Position numbers and translations under genes: made by a program | Shown: positions 1 through 9,815 of the stretch, one piece after another | Layout: the number at the start of each line of letters is the position of its first letter | Numbering within the stretch: the stretch's first letter is position 1 | From: Aurantimicrobium sp. MWH-Uga1 | GTDB lineage: Bacteria > Actinomycetota > Actinomycetes > Actinomycetales > Microbacteriaceae | DNA length: 64,000 nt | NCBI RefSeq assembly: GCF_003325955.1 | Contig: NZ_CP030929.1 | Coordinates: 310,001 to 374,000 of the forward strand | Reading direction: 5' to 3' | Notes under the pieces: generated by a model | Database searches by the model: none | Told to the model about the DNA's origin: nothing | The model's input: the letters and a program-made list of their open reading frames with translations, nothing else

Positions 1-3000
1 ATTCCGTCATCACGCATGGAGAACAGCACGTTATCCACGCTGGCGCCGATTGCATCGGCAATCAGTGCGCCCAGGCTTGGATAGGGGCTTTGGGTAAGGA
101 TGAGTTTCTCATTGGCAGTGAGGTGCTCTTGCACATATTTCGCAGGGGAAGGAATTGCTGCAATTACTAGAGCTCTCGTTCCTAGCGGGTGTTCTCGTTT
201 TTGGTCTGCTTCGGTGGCGAGAAGTCTGATTTTGACTTCTTGTTTGGTTGTTCCTGGGTGGGTGACCACGAGTGCAGGGTATGCCCGCACGGTGTTGCCG
301 CCGTGTTGGGCATCCACCGTGCGGGGGAGTTCATCGAAGTCCCAGCTGGTGAGGTTGTCCCTTTCGAGGGGGGACGTTACGCGTTCTGCTACTTCAGCTA
401 TGGCATCTCTCGTGCGCTCGGCTAGTCCTCGCTGAAGTTTGGTGAGGTTTTTATCTGTGCCGAGCCTCTTGCCTGTGCTGCTGATGACCCGATACGTCAT
501 CCTCAGGTGATCAGGAAGGCGTTCGGGATCAAAGTCCTGTGCTGAAATAAGTGCTCCGCTGAGGCGTTGGAGAGTTTGCGCAACAGCAACAAGGACGCTG
601 CCTTCGGGTTTTTCAGGCAGCGTTGCGGCGGCTTTCGTGGCCCAATCTGCTGCCGGCACTACCTGGCGGCGAATGTTCTTAGGAAGTGTCTTGATCAGGC
701 CAGTGATGAGCTCGAGGCGCAAACCTGGAACAAGCCACTCGAATGCCTCTGGTTCTAATCTCGCCAGTAATGGAAGCGGGATTTCAACAGTGACGCCGTC
801 GTCTTCGCGGCCAGGTTCAAATCTGTAGGTGAGCTTCAGGCGTTGGTCGCCAAAGGCCCACTCTGAGGGGAATTCATTCTCGTCATGTTCTGCTTCAGTT
901 TCTTCTAACAAGTCAGAGCGTTGCATGGTGAGCAGGTCAGGGTTTGTGGCGCGCGCCTTCTTCCACCAGCCTTCAAAGGTTCTGGTGGAGAAGACATCGG
1001 CGGGGATGCGCTGGTCATAGAACGCGAAAACAACTTCGTCGTCAGCGAGAATGTCTCTTCTTCTTGAGCGTTCTTCAAGTTCTTCGAGCTGCCTGCGCAG
1101 TGCGCGATTGCTTCGATCGAATGCTTGCTTGGAATCCCATTCGCCATCCACCAATGCATGGCGAATAAACAGTTCACGGCAGAGTTCAGGATCAATACGT
1201 GAGTATTGCATTCGTCGGTGGGCTACGAGTGTGACGCCATAGAGCGTGACGCGCTCATAGGCGACGACAGCTCCTTGGTTTTTCTCCCAGTGTGGTTCGC
1301 TATAGCTTCGCTTGCACAGCTCTCCGGCAATCTTTTCGGCCCAGCTTGGATCTATCGCCGCATTGGTGCGGGCAAAGAGTCTGCTGGTTTCTACCAGCTC
1401 TGCACTCATCACAGCTGCAGGTGGTTTCTTCGCTAATGCAGATCCTGGAAAGATGACGAACTTCTGATTCCTCGCGCCGAGATACTCATGCTGTTGTTTG
1501 CGAGGAGAGTTCTTGTCGTTGTATTTGTTCCCTAGTTTGTTGTCGCTGACTTGCTTGAGACCGATGTGAGAGAGCAGGCCGGACAGAAGTGATTTGTGTA
1601 TGCCATCTGGATCAATCTTTGGTTCGCCCAAGCTCAAGCCCAATGGTTTCGTCAGGGTTTTGAGTTGGCGATAGACGTCGTTCCACTCGCGAACTCTGAG
1701 GTAGTTGAGAAACTCTGCTTTACACATTCTGCGGAAGGCGCTGGAGGAAAGTTCTTTCTGTTTCTCTTCGAGATAGTTCCACATGTTGAGCAAAGTGAGA
1801 AAGTCACTGGTGGGGTCAGTAAAGCGTGCATGGGAGAGGTCTGCTTGGGGGCGTTTTTCGAGAGGGCGTTCTCTCGGGTCTTGAATGGTGAGCCCTGCCA
1901 CAATCGCCATGACTTCTCTGGTCACTCCGTGGTGGCGCGACTCGAGAACCATGCGCGCAAAGCGGGGCTCGATGGGAAGTCGCGCTAAGTCGTGACCAAT
2001 TTTGGTCAGTTTTGTGCTGCTGGAGTTTGTCTGGATTGCCCCGAGTTCTTTCAGCAGGTCAATGCCGTCTTTCACACCCCGTGAATCCGGTGTTTGCAAG
2101 AACGGGAACTGGGAAATGTCTCCTAGTCCAAGTGACGCCGCCTGCAGAATCACCGAGGCAAGGTTGGTGCGCAGGATCTCAGGGTCAGTGAATTCTGGGC
2201 GGCGTTTAAAGTCTTCTTCAGAGTAGAGGCGTATGGCAATGCCCTCGCTGGTTCGACCGCAACGTCCTGAGCGCTGATTCGCGCTGGCTTGCGAGATGGC
2301 CTCTATGGGTAGTCGCTGCACCTTGGCTCTAGGGGAATAACGGGAGATTCGTGCTGTTCCCGCATCAATGACGTATTTGATTCCCGGAACCGTCAGGCTC
2401 GTCTCGGCCACGTTGGTTGCCAAGATAATACGTTTTCTGAGGCCTGGGACTTTGCTCGGTTCAAAGACTTTGTGCTGATCTGCCGCTGAGAGGCGGCCAT
2501 ACAGTGGCAGCACTTCGGTGCCGGCCTTCATTCGGCCGGCCGCGATGTGGCCTTCGACGGCTTCTTGAGCATCACGAATCTCTGTTTCACCTGAGAGGAA
2601 CACCAGCACGTCACCGGGTGCTTCCTTGTCTAGCTCATTGAGAGCAGAGATGATTCCGTCTAGGTAATCACGGGCTGAATGTTCGGGAACTGCTGTTGCT
2701 GTGTTCTTGTCATCTGCCAGTTCGTCATCGTCGACATCGTCACTGCTGACCTTGTCTTGGATTAGGGGACGGTAACGGATCTCGATGGGGTAGGTGCGAC
2801 CCGATACTTCAATAATGGGTGCACCACCGAAATGTTCGGCGAAGCTCTCAGGGTCAATGGTCGCAGAAGTAATGATGACTTTGAGGTCGGGTCTGTGGGG
2901 AAGTATCTGCTTGAGATATCCCAGAAGGAAATCGATATTGAGGCTGCGCTCATGCGCCTCATCAATGATGATGGTGTCGTAGTTGGAGAGAAGGCGATCG

Positions 3001-3347
3001 CGTTGCAGGGCATTGAGCAAGATGCCATCAGTCATTACTTTGACTTCAGTTTCTGCACTGGCCTGATCGGTGAAGCGCACTTGATAGCCGACAAGGCCGC
3101 CGAGTTCAACCCCCAGTTCCTCAGCAATGCGCTCGGCAACAGCACGAGCAGCGATTCGTCGTGGCTGGGTGTGAGCAATACTTGTGCGGCCCAATTCCAG
3201 GCACATTTTGGGTATCTGGGTTGTTTTTCCTGAACCGGTTGCCCCGGCAATGATCACAACCTGGTTGTCTCGAATGGCTGAAAGTATCTCGTCACGCCAC
3301 TCACTGACAGGTAAGTCAGGCGGGTAGGTGATGAGTGCGGCATCCAT
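1..3347 (-). CDS. hrpA: ATP-dependent RNA helicase HrpA, 3' end cut off by window edge
   Basis: DEAH-type RNA helicase of the cytoplasm; in E. coli HrpA acts on stalled or collided ribosomes. Translating from the ATG at 3345-3347 gives 1,115 visible residues with motif I GATGSGKT (residues 35-42), DEAH near residue 130, ITSAT about 30 residues later and QRSGRCGR in motif VI, then the long C-terminal half that separates HrpA (about 1,300 aa) from shorter DEAH helicases. The frame is open to base 1, so the last 150-200 residues are missing. There is no Shine-Dalgarno sequence; a TAGGCT hexamer lies 11 nt before the ATG (3359-3364, minus strand), so the leader, if any, is very short. It is divergent from the MFS gene at 3433. 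Confidence 0.93.
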   Translation of the reverse strand, partial: MDAALITYPPDLPVSEWRDEILSAIRDNQVVIIAGATGSGKTTQIPKMCLELGRTSIAHTQPRRIAARAVAERIAEELGVELGGLVGYQVRFTDQASAETEVKVMTDGILLNALQRDRLLSNYDTIIIDEAHERSLNIDFLLGYLKQILPHRPDLKVIITSATIDPESFAEHFGGAPIIEVSGRTYPIEIRYRPLIQDKVSSDDVDDDELADDKNTATAVPEHSARDYLDGIISALNELDKEAPGDVLVFLSGETEIRDAQEAVEGHIAAGRMKAGTEVLPLYGRLSAADQHKVFEPSKVPGLRKRIILATNVAETSLTVPGIKYVIDAGTARISRYSPRAKVQRLPIEAISQASANQRSGRCGRTSEGIAIRLYSEEDFKRRPEFTDPEILRTNLASVILQAASLGLGDISQFPFLQTPDSRGVKDGIDLLKELGAIQTNSSSTKLTKIGHDLARLPIEPRFARMVLESRHHGVTREVMAIVAGLTIQDPRERPLEKRPQADLSHARFTDPTSDFLTLLNMWNYLEEKQKELSSSAFRRMCKAEFLNYLRVREWNDVYRQLKTLTKPLGLSLGEPKIDPDGIHKSLLSGLLSHIGLKQVSDNKLGNKYNDKNSPRKQQHEYLGARNQKFVIFPGSALAKKPPAAVMSAELVETSRLFARTNAAIDPSWAEKIAGELCKRSYSEPHWEKNQGAVVAYERVTLYGVTLVAHRRMQYSRIDPELCRELFIRHALVDGEWDSKQAFDRSNRALRRQLEELEERSRRRDILADDEVVFAFYDQRIPADVFSTRTFEGWWKKARATNPDLLTMQRSDLLEETEAEHDENEFPSEWAFGDQRLKLTYRFEPGREDDGVTVEIPLPLLARLEPEAFEWLVPGLRLELITGLIKTLPKNIRRQVVPAADWATKAAATLPEKPEGSVLVAVAQTLQRLSGALISAQDFDPERLPDHLRMTYRVISSTGKRLGTDKNLTKLQRGLAERTRDAIAEVAERVTSPLERDNLTSWDFDELPRTVDAQHGGNTVRAYPALVVTHPGTTKQEVKIRLLATEADQKREHPLGTRALVIAAIPSPAKYVQEHLTANEKLILTQSPYPSLGALIADAIGASVDNVLFSMRDDG

Positions 3348-3432
3348 GGGCTTTATCCAGCCTACGCGAGGGGTGTTTATACCTGTCGTCTAATGTGACA
3401 CACTTACTCAGGTCCACTTTCTAGGAGGAAAT

Positions 3433-5004
3433 GTGTCTTCATCAGCTTCTGCCGGTACCGCACCAGAACAAGGTTTTCGTCGGGCAGCCGTAATCTTGTT
3501 GGGCATGCTCGGGGCAATTCAAGTTGCTGACCCGCTTATCTCCTCGCTTGCGTTAGTTAAGGCATCTGACGAACTGAACTTTTCTGCATCCACGCAGTCG
3601 CTTGCAGCTGGTATTTCAACTCTTGCTCTAGCCGCAACGGCGATTCCCGGCGGTATGCTCGCGGACCGTTATGGCCGCCGTCTGCTTCTTGCTCTCTCAG
3701 TACTGGTTGCTGCTGCTGGTCAGCTCATGACCGCCAGCGCGGGTCTGATTGACCCCAAGGCTGACACTGCAGTGCTGTTCTACCTCCTGGGACGAATTAT
3801 CACTGGTGTTGCTCTGGGCGTAACCTTTGGTGCTTCATACGGAATGTTGCGTAATGTCTCCAGTACGAAGTCACTAGGTCCTGCCATGGCTACCTACAAC
3901 ATCGTCAACGGAGTCATCCCCGTCGTCGCGATGGTGCTCGGTGGTGTGTTGATTGCGACCAGCTGGCGTTTGGCTTACCTCATTCTTCCTGTTGTCTCTG
4001 TTATCGGCTTCTTCTTGGTTAAGCCCATCCTCCCCAAGATTGATAAATTGCCCCCCGCCAAGGTCGACTACCTGGGCATGCTTTTCGTTGCCATCGGTAT
4101 TGCTGGATTGCTGTACGGCATCAGTGGGGCAACCAACGGTTTTGACCACCCTTCGTTCTATGTTCCGGTCATTATCGCTCTCCTTGCTCTTGCACTCTTC
4201 GGAGTTCGCGAGAACAAGACCGCCTCTCCGGTATTTCCCATCAAGCTGTTGACTCACCCTGCTTTCTTGGGCGCTGTCGTGATGGGTATTTTCTGGAACA
4301 TGGCCACAGCTTCGATGAGCCAGATGCTTCCCAACATGTGGCAATACGTCACCCACATTCCGGCTGCACTTCTGGGTGCCGCTAGCTTGCCTATGTCTGC
4401 CGCCGGAATTATTGGTTCCGTCATCGCGGGAACTTTATTGGGTAAGGGGTCTAAACCTCGTTCAACTGCCATTTCTGGCTACATTCTCATGGTTCTCGGG
4501 TTTGCAACCTACCTCTTCCTCACCCCCACTGCGAGCTACCTCATGTTCTTACCCGGAATGATCATTGCCGCAGTTGGCTGGATGATGAACGCCACCAGCC
4601 AAGGCAACCTGTTCATTACCTTGGCACCTGCCAAGTTCTATGGCCCTGTTACTTCCAGCAAGCTTGCGGTTGGACAGTTTGGTTACGCACTTGGTTTGAC
4701 TGGTAGCACCGTAATGGTGTCCTTGTTCACACTTTCTGGAGTGAGTACAGCAACTAAGGGTGCTGTTGCCGGGGATTCGAACTTGGATGCTATTACCTCG
4801 TATATGGCAACAGGGCAGACCACCAACAGTGACCTTGCTGCTGTCAGCACTGCTGATTTGGCGTCGATCTACACCACTGCCTTTGTCTCCACGATTTCTA
4901 TCATCGCTGTTGTCATTGCAGTTGCGGGTGTCACGATGTATCTCTTGCTCAAAAACAAGAAAGCATCCATCCCCGTCGATGAATACCTGGGTTTGACCAA
5001 CTAG
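3433..5004 (+). CDS. MFS transporter, 14-TM DHA2-like exporter
   Basis: A 523-residue inner-membrane carrier of the major facilitator superfamily. It has many hydrophobic segments from residue 20 to 510, the motif-A loop GMLADRYGRRLLL after the second segment, and the length of the 14-segment drug/proton antiporter branch (EmrB/QacA type) rather than the 12-segment branch. The substrate cannot be told from sequence. The start is GTG at 3433 behind AGGAGG at 3423-3428, a strong but close ribosome site. An ATG at 3431 is in another frame. The next gene (mmuM) has its own promoter, so this is probably a single-gene unit. Confidence 0.88.
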   Translation: MSSSASAGTAPEQGFRRAAVILLGMLGAIQVADPLISSLALVKASDELNFSASTQSLAAGISTLALAATAIPGGMLADRYGRRLLLALSVLVAAAGQLMTASAGLIDPKADTAVLFYLLGRIITGVALGVTFGASYGMLRNVSSTKSLGPAMATYNIVNGVIPVVAMVLGGVLIATSWRLAYLILPVVSVIGFFLVKPILPKIDKLPPAKVDYLGMLFVAIGIAGLLYGISGATNGFDHPSFYVPVIIALLALALFGVRENKTASPVFPIKLLTHPAFLGAVVMGIFWNMATASMSQMLPNMWQYVTHIPAALLGAASLPMSAAGIIGSVIAGTLLGKGSKPRSTAISGYILMVLGFATYLFLTPTASYLMFLPGMIIAAVGWMMNATSQGNLFITLAPAKFYGPVTSSKLAVGQFGYALGLTGSTVMVSLFTLSGVSTATKGAVAGDSNLDAITSYMATGQTTNSDLAAVSTADLASIYTTAFVSTISIIAVVIAVAGVTMYLLLKNKKASIPVDEYLGLTN

Positions 5005-5036
5005 GTAACCTGGCCACCTCATTAGTGAAATCTGCA

Positions 5037-5042
5037 TAGGCT
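5037..5042 (+). promoter_or_regulatory. -10 element TAGGCT of mmuM
   Basis: TAGGCT lies exactly 6 nt before the ATG at 5049. Transcription would start at or next to the start codon, giving a leaderless mRNA. No Shine-Dalgarno sequence is present. Confidence 0.6.
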
Positions 5043-5048
5043 CTTCTC

Positions 5049-5945
5049 ATGCTGACGCGTGAAGAGTTTGAGAAGTTTGTGTCATCCCCCGTCGTGATCG
5101 ACGGGGGAATGAGCACAGAACTGGAGCAACAGGGCTGTCGTCTTGAGGGCGCACTCTGGACTGCACAAGCCTTGCTTGATGATCCAGAGGTCATTCGCTT
5201 AGCTCACCGTGCTTATGTTGATGCTGGTGCCAGAGTCGTCATTACCTCCAGCTATCAGATCTCGCGTGCGGGGTTCGAGGAAGTGGGTCTGAGCGCAGCT
5301 GATGCTGACCGAGCATTGCGTGCCAGCGTTACCGTGGCAGGTGACGCAGTAGTCGGAACGCCAGCCCTCGTCGCCGCATCGGTGGGGCCTTATGGCGCCA
5401 TCTTGCATGATGGCAGCGAGTATCGGGGCAATTACGGGCTCAGTCGTGAAGAACTCCGTGAATTCCACACCGAGCGTATTGCTGTCTTGCTTGAGGCTGA
5501 ACCTGACCTGCTTGCCATCGAAACCATTCCAGATTCTCTCGAAGTGCAGGCACTCGTTGATGCGCTCGCAGAGTTCCCTGGTGCAATTGCGTGGATGAGT
5601 TTCACCATCGGAGCAGATGGAAAGTTGTGGGCAGGGCAGAGTGTGGCGGAGGCAGCGCAGATAGCGGCATCGTCTCCGGCGATTGCGGCCATTGGTGTCA
5701 ACTGCGTTGACCCTGCTTTAGTTTCTGCCGCTATTTTTGAGATTCGCACAGTTACCAATCTGCCCGTGGTGATTTATGCCAACGGGGGTGGAACCTGGAA
5801 TTCTGAAAGTGGAGTGTGGGAGAACGCTGATGCAGACGCTCTTGTTGCGTATGCCTCAACTTGGCTCAGTCAGGGAGCTCGCCTGATTGGTGGGTGCTGC
5901 GGCACTCATGCTGGCGATATTCGCCAGCTTGCTACATCGTTCTAG
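5049..5945 (+). CDS. mmuM: Homocysteine S-methyltransferase
   Basis: Makes methionine by moving a methyl group from S-methylmethionine (or S-adenosylmethionine) to homocysteine, in the cytoplasm. The 298-residue protein is a single Hcy-binding domain. IDGGMSTELEQQG near the N-terminus is the family opening, and the three zinc/thiol-binding cysteines are visible as VNC219 and GGC283C284GTH near the C-terminus. No cobalamin or folate domains follow, so this is the short MmuM type and not MetH. The stop codon (5943-5945) touches the stop of the convergent serine dehydratase gene with no gap. Confidence 0.92.
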   Translation: MLTREEFEKFVSSPVVIDGGMSTELEQQGCRLEGALWTAQALLDDPEVIRLAHRAYVDAGARVVITSSYQISRAGFEEVGLSAADADRALRASVTVAGDAVVGTPALVAASVGPYGAILHDGSEYRGNYGLSREELREFHTERIAVLLEAEPDLLAIETIPDSLEVQALVDALAEFPGAIAWMSFTIGADGKLWAGQSVAEAAQIAASSPAIAAIGVNCVDPALVSAAIFEIRTVTNLPVVIYANGGGTWNSESGVWENADADALVAYASTWLSQGARLIGGCCGTHAGDIRQLATSF

Positions 5946-7310
5946 TTAGCACTCGATCACGTTGACGGCGAGGCCGCCTTCGCTAGTTTCTTTGTACTTT
6001 GTCGACATGTCGAGACCTGTTTGACGCATGGTCTCAATGACGGTGTCGAGCGAGACCAGGTGGTTGCCGTCACCGTGGAGTGCAAGACGTGCAGCACTCA
6101 CTGCGGTGGAGCTGGCAATAGCGTTGCGCTCAATACACGGAATTTGAACCAGACCGCCCACAGGGTCGCACGTGAGACCGAGGTGGTGTTCCATGGCAAT
6201 TTCTGCCGCGTTTTCAACCTGGCGTGGTGTTCCACCGAGGACGGCGCAGAGGCCACCTGCGGCCATAGCGCAGGCGGGGCCTACTTCGCCTTGGCAACCA
6301 GCCTCTGCACCTGAAATGGAGGCATTGGCCTTGAACAACGACCCAATCGCGGTGGCGGTGAGCAAATAGCGGCGAATACCCTCTTGGTTCGCACCTGGAA
6401 CAAAGCGGAGGTAGTAGCTGGCGACGGCAGGGACAATTCCCGCAGCACCATTAGTGGGAGCGGTGACAACGCGGCCTCCGGCTGCGTTTTCTTCGTTGAC
6501 GGCCAAAGCAAAAGCGTGCAGCCACTCAATGGTGGTGTCACGGCTATTTGCAGCATCCGCAGTGACGAGGTGTTCGCGCAGTTCGGCAGCACGACGCTTC
6601 ACACTCAATCCGCCGGGCAAGATTCCAGCAGAGGTCAATCCTGACTGCACACAGGAGTGCATGGTGTCCCAGATGGCATCCAGGCGCGCATTAACTTCAT
6701 CCTCAGTGTGTTGAGAAAGTTCGTTGTGCATCGCAACCTGGTCAATGGTCATGTTCTGCACATCACACAGTGCCAGCAATGCCGCTGATGTTCCATAGGG
6801 CAAAGGCCATTCCGTGGTGATGGAGCTGGTTTCTTCTCCATCACGACGAATGAAACCTCCACCGACGGAGTAATAAGTCTGTTCGTGAAGCGGGACTCCA
6901 TCTGCGCCGAAGGCGCGAATGGTCATGGCGTTGGGGTGGCCAGGAAGGCGAGTGCGAGGTTCAAAGCTGATATCGCCTGCGGTGAAAGCAATAGTGTGGC
7001 TTCCGCCCAGATCGAGTGTGGGGTCGTTCTCTAGGTTGCTCCAGGCATTGCGAACCTCATCAGGCATGCAGGTTTCTGGAGCTAGGCCAGTCAAGCCGGC
7101 AATGACGGCACCGGGGGTGCCGTGACCGATCCCGGTGGAACCGAGTGAGCCATAAAGGCTGCAGTTGACGGAGGCAACCTTCTCAATGAGGCCTTGTGCC
7201 CTAAGCCAAGTAACGAAGTCCAGGGCAGCACGCATGGGGCCCACAGTGTGAGAACTGGAGGGACCAATACCTATCGAGAACAGGTCAAAGGCTGAGACGT
7301 ACGCTGTCAC
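5946..7310 (-). CDS. sdaA: L-serine ammonia-lyase, iron-sulfur single-chain type
   Basis: Converts L-serine to pyruvate and ammonia. It has the single-chain layout: N-terminal beta domain (FSIGIGPSSSHTVGPM) fused to the catalytic alpha domain. Cysteines for the oxygen-sensitive [4Fe-4S] cluster are seen in GCQGEVGPAC and TCDPVGGLVQIPC. The protein ends in cysteine (VNVIEC), matching the C-terminal cysteine that reaches into the active site in the characterised Legionella enzyme. I chose GTG at 7308-7310 because TATGCT lies 7 nt upstream and the family N-terminus begins just there (454 aa). ATGs at 7316 and 7322 would give 456 and 458 residues, and the open frame extends to 7451 without family-like sequence. 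Confidence 0.92.
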   Translation of the reverse strand: MTAYVSAFDLFSIGIGPSSSHTVGPMRAALDFVTWLRAQGLIEKVASVNCSLYGSLGSTGIGHGTPGAVIAGLTGLAPETCMPDEVRNAWSNLENDPTLDLGGSHTIAFTAGDISFEPRTRLPGHPNAMTIRAFGADGVPLHEQTYYSVGGGFIRRDGEETSSITTEWPLPYGTSAALLALCDVQNMTIDQVAMHNELSQHTEDEVNARLDAIWDTMHSCVQSGLTSAGILPGGLSVKRRAAELREHLVTADAANSRDTTIEWLHAFALAVNEENAAGGRVVTAPTNGAAGIVPAVASYYLRFVPGANQEGIRRYLLTATAIGSLFKANASISGAEAGCQGEVGPACAMAAGGLCAVLGGTPRQVENAAEIAMEHHLGLTCDPVGGLVQIPCIERNAIASSTAVSAARLALHGDGNHLVSLDTVIETMRQTGLDMSTKYKETSEGGLAVNVIEC

Positions 7311-7317
7311 AACCATG

Positions 7318-7323
7318 AGCATA
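7318..7323 (-). promoter_or_regulatory. -10 element TATGCT of sdaA
   Basis: TATGCT on the minus strand, 7 nt before GTG 7310. It favours a leaderless start over the upstream ATG codons. Confidence 0.5.
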
Positions 7324-7384
7324 GAGGGGTTTTCGCCTCTGCTGCTATATCTGTCTGAGTAACGTGTCCGGTAGGTGGGACAGG

Positions 7385-8911
7385 TTAAATCCAGCTGGGC
7401 AGCCACATGTGGATCTGCCAATACCAGTAGGGAATTTGCATTCCTGTCCACAGAGGATAAAAGAAAATGCTCAGTAGGACGGCAAGTATCCCGAGCACGG
7501 TCAAGATGGCAATACCAGTCGAACGCCTGTACTCATCTTTCGTGCTCAGAATCAGTCCCACGACAAAAGTGATGGCCAGAATCATGTAGGGCTCAAAGAT
7601 AATGCCGTAGAACTGAAAGACGGTGCGGTTGAGATACATCAACCAGGGCACGTACCCGGCAACCATACCCATCAGGATGATGCCGACCTTCCATTCGCGG
7701 TAGCGCACGAAGCGGTACACCAGGTAGCCCACGGCAGCTGCACCACCCCACCAAATGAGTGGGTTGGCGATTGCGGTGATGACAGATGAGCAGGAGTCGA
7801 AGTCACACCCGTTTTCACCCAAGCTTGCGCCTTGGTAGTACATGCTGGTGGGGCGAATCATGAGCAGCCACGTCAACGGATTGGCTTGGTAGGAGTGGGG
7901 AGTGACGAGGCCTACGTGGAATTGGTAGGCAGAGACGTGATACGCCCACAAACTCTGGAACCAATCTGGCGCCCATGCCAAAGGGCCACTCCAGCGCAGT
8001 CCGGGGTTGGTCGTGACGAGGTCGCGGTAGTACCCGCCGGTGGTGAGAATCCATCCCGTCCACGTTGCAAGATAGGTCACAGCAGCGATGGGAACCATCA
8101 GGATAAACGTTGCAGGCGCTTGTTTGAGTGCGGCAGCAGAGAGCCAAAAATGCAAACCAGCCCGACGCCGATCCAGTGCATCCATCACAACGACGTACAC
8201 GGCAAAAGCAGCCAAGAAATAGAGCCCAGACCACTTCACACCACAGGCCAAACCAAAAGCAAGACCAGCAAGGATCAGGTAGGGCCTGTTCCACAGTGTT
8301 GGCCCCCACGTAGGACCTTCTCCGTTTTCTGCTTGGGCTTTTCGTCGGGACATCCATGCCATGAGCTGGGGGAGGTTTTGCCTTCGATCCAGCACGACAA
8401 AGAAAAATCCTGTCAGGGTGAACAACGCCGCAAAGTTATCTAACAGGCTCACCCGAGATAACACGATGGCGTGGCCATCAATGGCCATCAGACCTCCGGC
8501 AACCATGGTCAGCACAGTTGAGTGGAAAAGCTTCTGCGCAATCAGCATCACCAGAAGAACAATGAGGATGCCGGCAACCGCCACACCCACACGCCAGCCG
8601 AAAGCGTTCGCAGGCCCCAAGGCGGCCATACCCAACGCAATCAGCCATTTACCTAGAGGTGGGTGAACCACATAGGACGGGTCGTTCGTGAATCCATCGG
8701 TGACCCCCGCATTGAATTGCGGGTCAGGGTTCTCTCCCCACGTGGATTCGTAACCGTTATTCCACAGCGTCCACGCATCTTTCACGTAGAAGGTTTCGTC
8801 AAATACGAGAGAGTGAGGATTGCCCAGATTCCACAGACGTAGTCCTGCAGCCACCAGAAGTATCCCTAAAGGTCCCGCCCAGTGGCCTGTTTTCGCCCAC
8901 GCCCTTTTCAC
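7385..8911 (-). CDS. Protein O-mannosyltransferase (GT39, PMT family)
   Basis: Integral membrane glycosyltransferase that transfers mannose from polyprenyl-phosphate-mannose to serine or threonine of exported proteins; actinobacteria couple it to Sec export. The 508-residue protein starts with a hydrophobic segment, then the first external loop with FDETFYVKD, which holds the catalytic Asp-Glu pair of the family, followed by about ten further membrane segments and the conserved SMYYQG/W-rich loop. The start is GTG at 8909-8911, with TAGGCT 6 nt before it and no ribosome site. It is divergent from rsmI, a pairing common in Actinobacteria, with only 41 bp between the two starts. Confidence 0.9.
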   Translation of the reverse strand: MKRAWAKTGHWAGPLGILLVAAGLRLWNLGNPHSLVFDETFYVKDAWTLWNNGYESTWGENPDPQFNAGVTDGFTNDPSYVVHPPLGKWLIALGMAALGPANAFGWRVGVAVAGILIVLLVMLIAQKLFHSTVLTMVAGGLMAIDGHAIVLSRVSLLDNFAALFTLTGFFFVVLDRRQNLPQLMAWMSRRKAQAENGEGPTWGPTLWNRPYLILAGLAFGLACGVKWSGLYFLAAFAVYVVVMDALDRRRAGLHFWLSAAALKQAPATFILMVPIAAVTYLATWTGWILTTGGYYRDLVTTNPGLRWSGPLAWAPDWFQSLWAYHVSAYQFHVGLVTPHSYQANPLTWLLMIRPTSMYYQGASLGENGCDFDSCSSVITAIANPLIWWGGAAAVGYLVYRFVRYREWKVGIILMGMVAGYVPWLMYLNRTVFQFYGIIFEPYMILAITFVVGLILSTKDEYRRSTGIAILTVLGILAVLLSIFFYPLWTGMQIPYWYWQIHMWLPSWI

Positions 8912-8917
8912 CCGTTT

Positions 8918-8923
8918 AGCCTA
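8918..8923 (-). promoter_or_regulatory. -10 element TAGGCT of the PMT gene
   Basis: TAGGCT on the minus strand, 6 nt before GTG 8911, inside the 41-bp divergent region shared with rsmI. Confidence 0.6.
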
Positions 8924-8952
8924 CCGACACTCGACCCTGCCAGACTGGGACG

Positions 8953-9768
8953 GTGATCATTCTGGCGGCGACCCCTATTGGCAATCTCGGTGATGCCTCG
9001 AGTCGGCTCATCGAGGCCCTCAGCGAAGCAACCGTTATTGCCAGTGAAGATACTCGCACCACTTCCAAGCTATTGAGTGCGTTAAGGATTGAGAATCGCC
9101 CTAAGCTCATTGCTCTGCACGATCACAACGAAACCTCCAAGAGCCCAGAGATCATCGAGCTTGCCCGTGAAAACGATGTCCTCGTGCTCTCCGATGCAGG
9201 AATGCCCACCGTCAGTGATCCCGGCTTTCATCTTGTTGAAGCAGCGGCAGCAGCAGGAATTCAGATCACAGTTATTCCCGGGCCCAGCGCAGTCATTACT
9301 GCGCTCGCCGTGGCGGGGCTTCCCACCGACCGTTTTACCTTTGAAGGTTTTCTTCCACGAAAACAAGGTGAGCGGAAGTCTGCCTTTCGCGAACTTGCTC
9401 GCGAATCGCGCACGATGGTTTTCTTCGACTCTCCCAACCGCATTGCTGAATCTCTTGCGGATGCACGTGATGAGTTAGGCGCAGATCGACCGGCGGCTGT
9501 CTGTCGAGAACTCACCAAAATGTATGAAGAGGTGAAGCGGGGGACCCTGGCTGAACTCGCCGACTGGGCCGCCGTAGGCGTCCGCGGCGAGATTGTTCTC
9601 GTAGTTGGGGGCGCCACCGCGGCAACTCTCACAGTGGAGGAGGGATTAGCTCAGGTTCACGTTCTTGTTGCTGCCGGTATGCGCTTGAAAGAGGCCACGA
9701 CGCAAGTTGCAGAAGAAACGGGCTTATCTAAGCGGGAGCTCTATCAAGCTGCCCTTTCTAGTAGGTGA
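8953..9768 (+). CDS. rsmI: 16S rRNA (cytidine(1402)-2'-O)-methyltransferase RsmI
   Basis: SAM-dependent tetrapyrrole-methylase-fold enzyme that methylates C1402 of 16S rRNA in the decoding centre. The 271-residue protein begins ILAATPIGNLGD, the family signature, followed by EDTRTTSKLL, LSDAGMPTVSDPG and IPGPSAVITAL, all SAM- or substrate-loop motifs, then RKQGER and FFDSPNRI. The start is GTG at 8953 with no Shine-Dalgarno; CAGACT lies 6 nt upstream, one base off the TAnnnT pattern. Divergent from the protein mannosyltransferase. Confidence 0.93.
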   Translation: MIILAATPIGNLGDASSRLIEALSEATVIASEDTRTTSKLLSALRIENRPKLIALHDHNETSKSPEIIELARENDVLVLSDAGMPTVSDPGFHLVEAAAAAGIQITVIPGPSAVITALAVAGLPTDRFTFEGFLPRKQGERKSAFRELARESRTMVFFDSPNRIAESLADARDELGADRPAAVCRELTKMYEEVKRGTLAELADWAAVGVRGEIVLVVGGATAATLTVEEGLAQVHVLVAAGMRLKEATTQVAEETGLSKRELYQAALSSR

Positions 9769-9785
9769 AATAAATCACTTGCAGA

Positions 9786-9804
9786 TAAGGTTAGGCTACC
9801 CTAA
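9786..9804. promoter_or_regulatory. Iron box 1 (IdeR/DtxR-type operator)
   Basis: Nineteen bases that match the DtxR/IdeR consensus TTAGGTTAGGCTAACCTAA at 17 of 19 positions by my alignment (mismatches at positions 2 and 14). It sits about 70 bp before fbpA. Iron-loaded IdeR would bind here and shut off the operon when iron is plentiful. Confidence 0.85.
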
Positions 9805-9815
9805 CCTAGATTTAG

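Noticed and set aside
7832..8443. 203-codon plus-strand frame inside the mannosyltransferase gene
   Set aside because: Antisense shadow of a membrane protein gene; Gln/Arg/Pro-rich product without signature.
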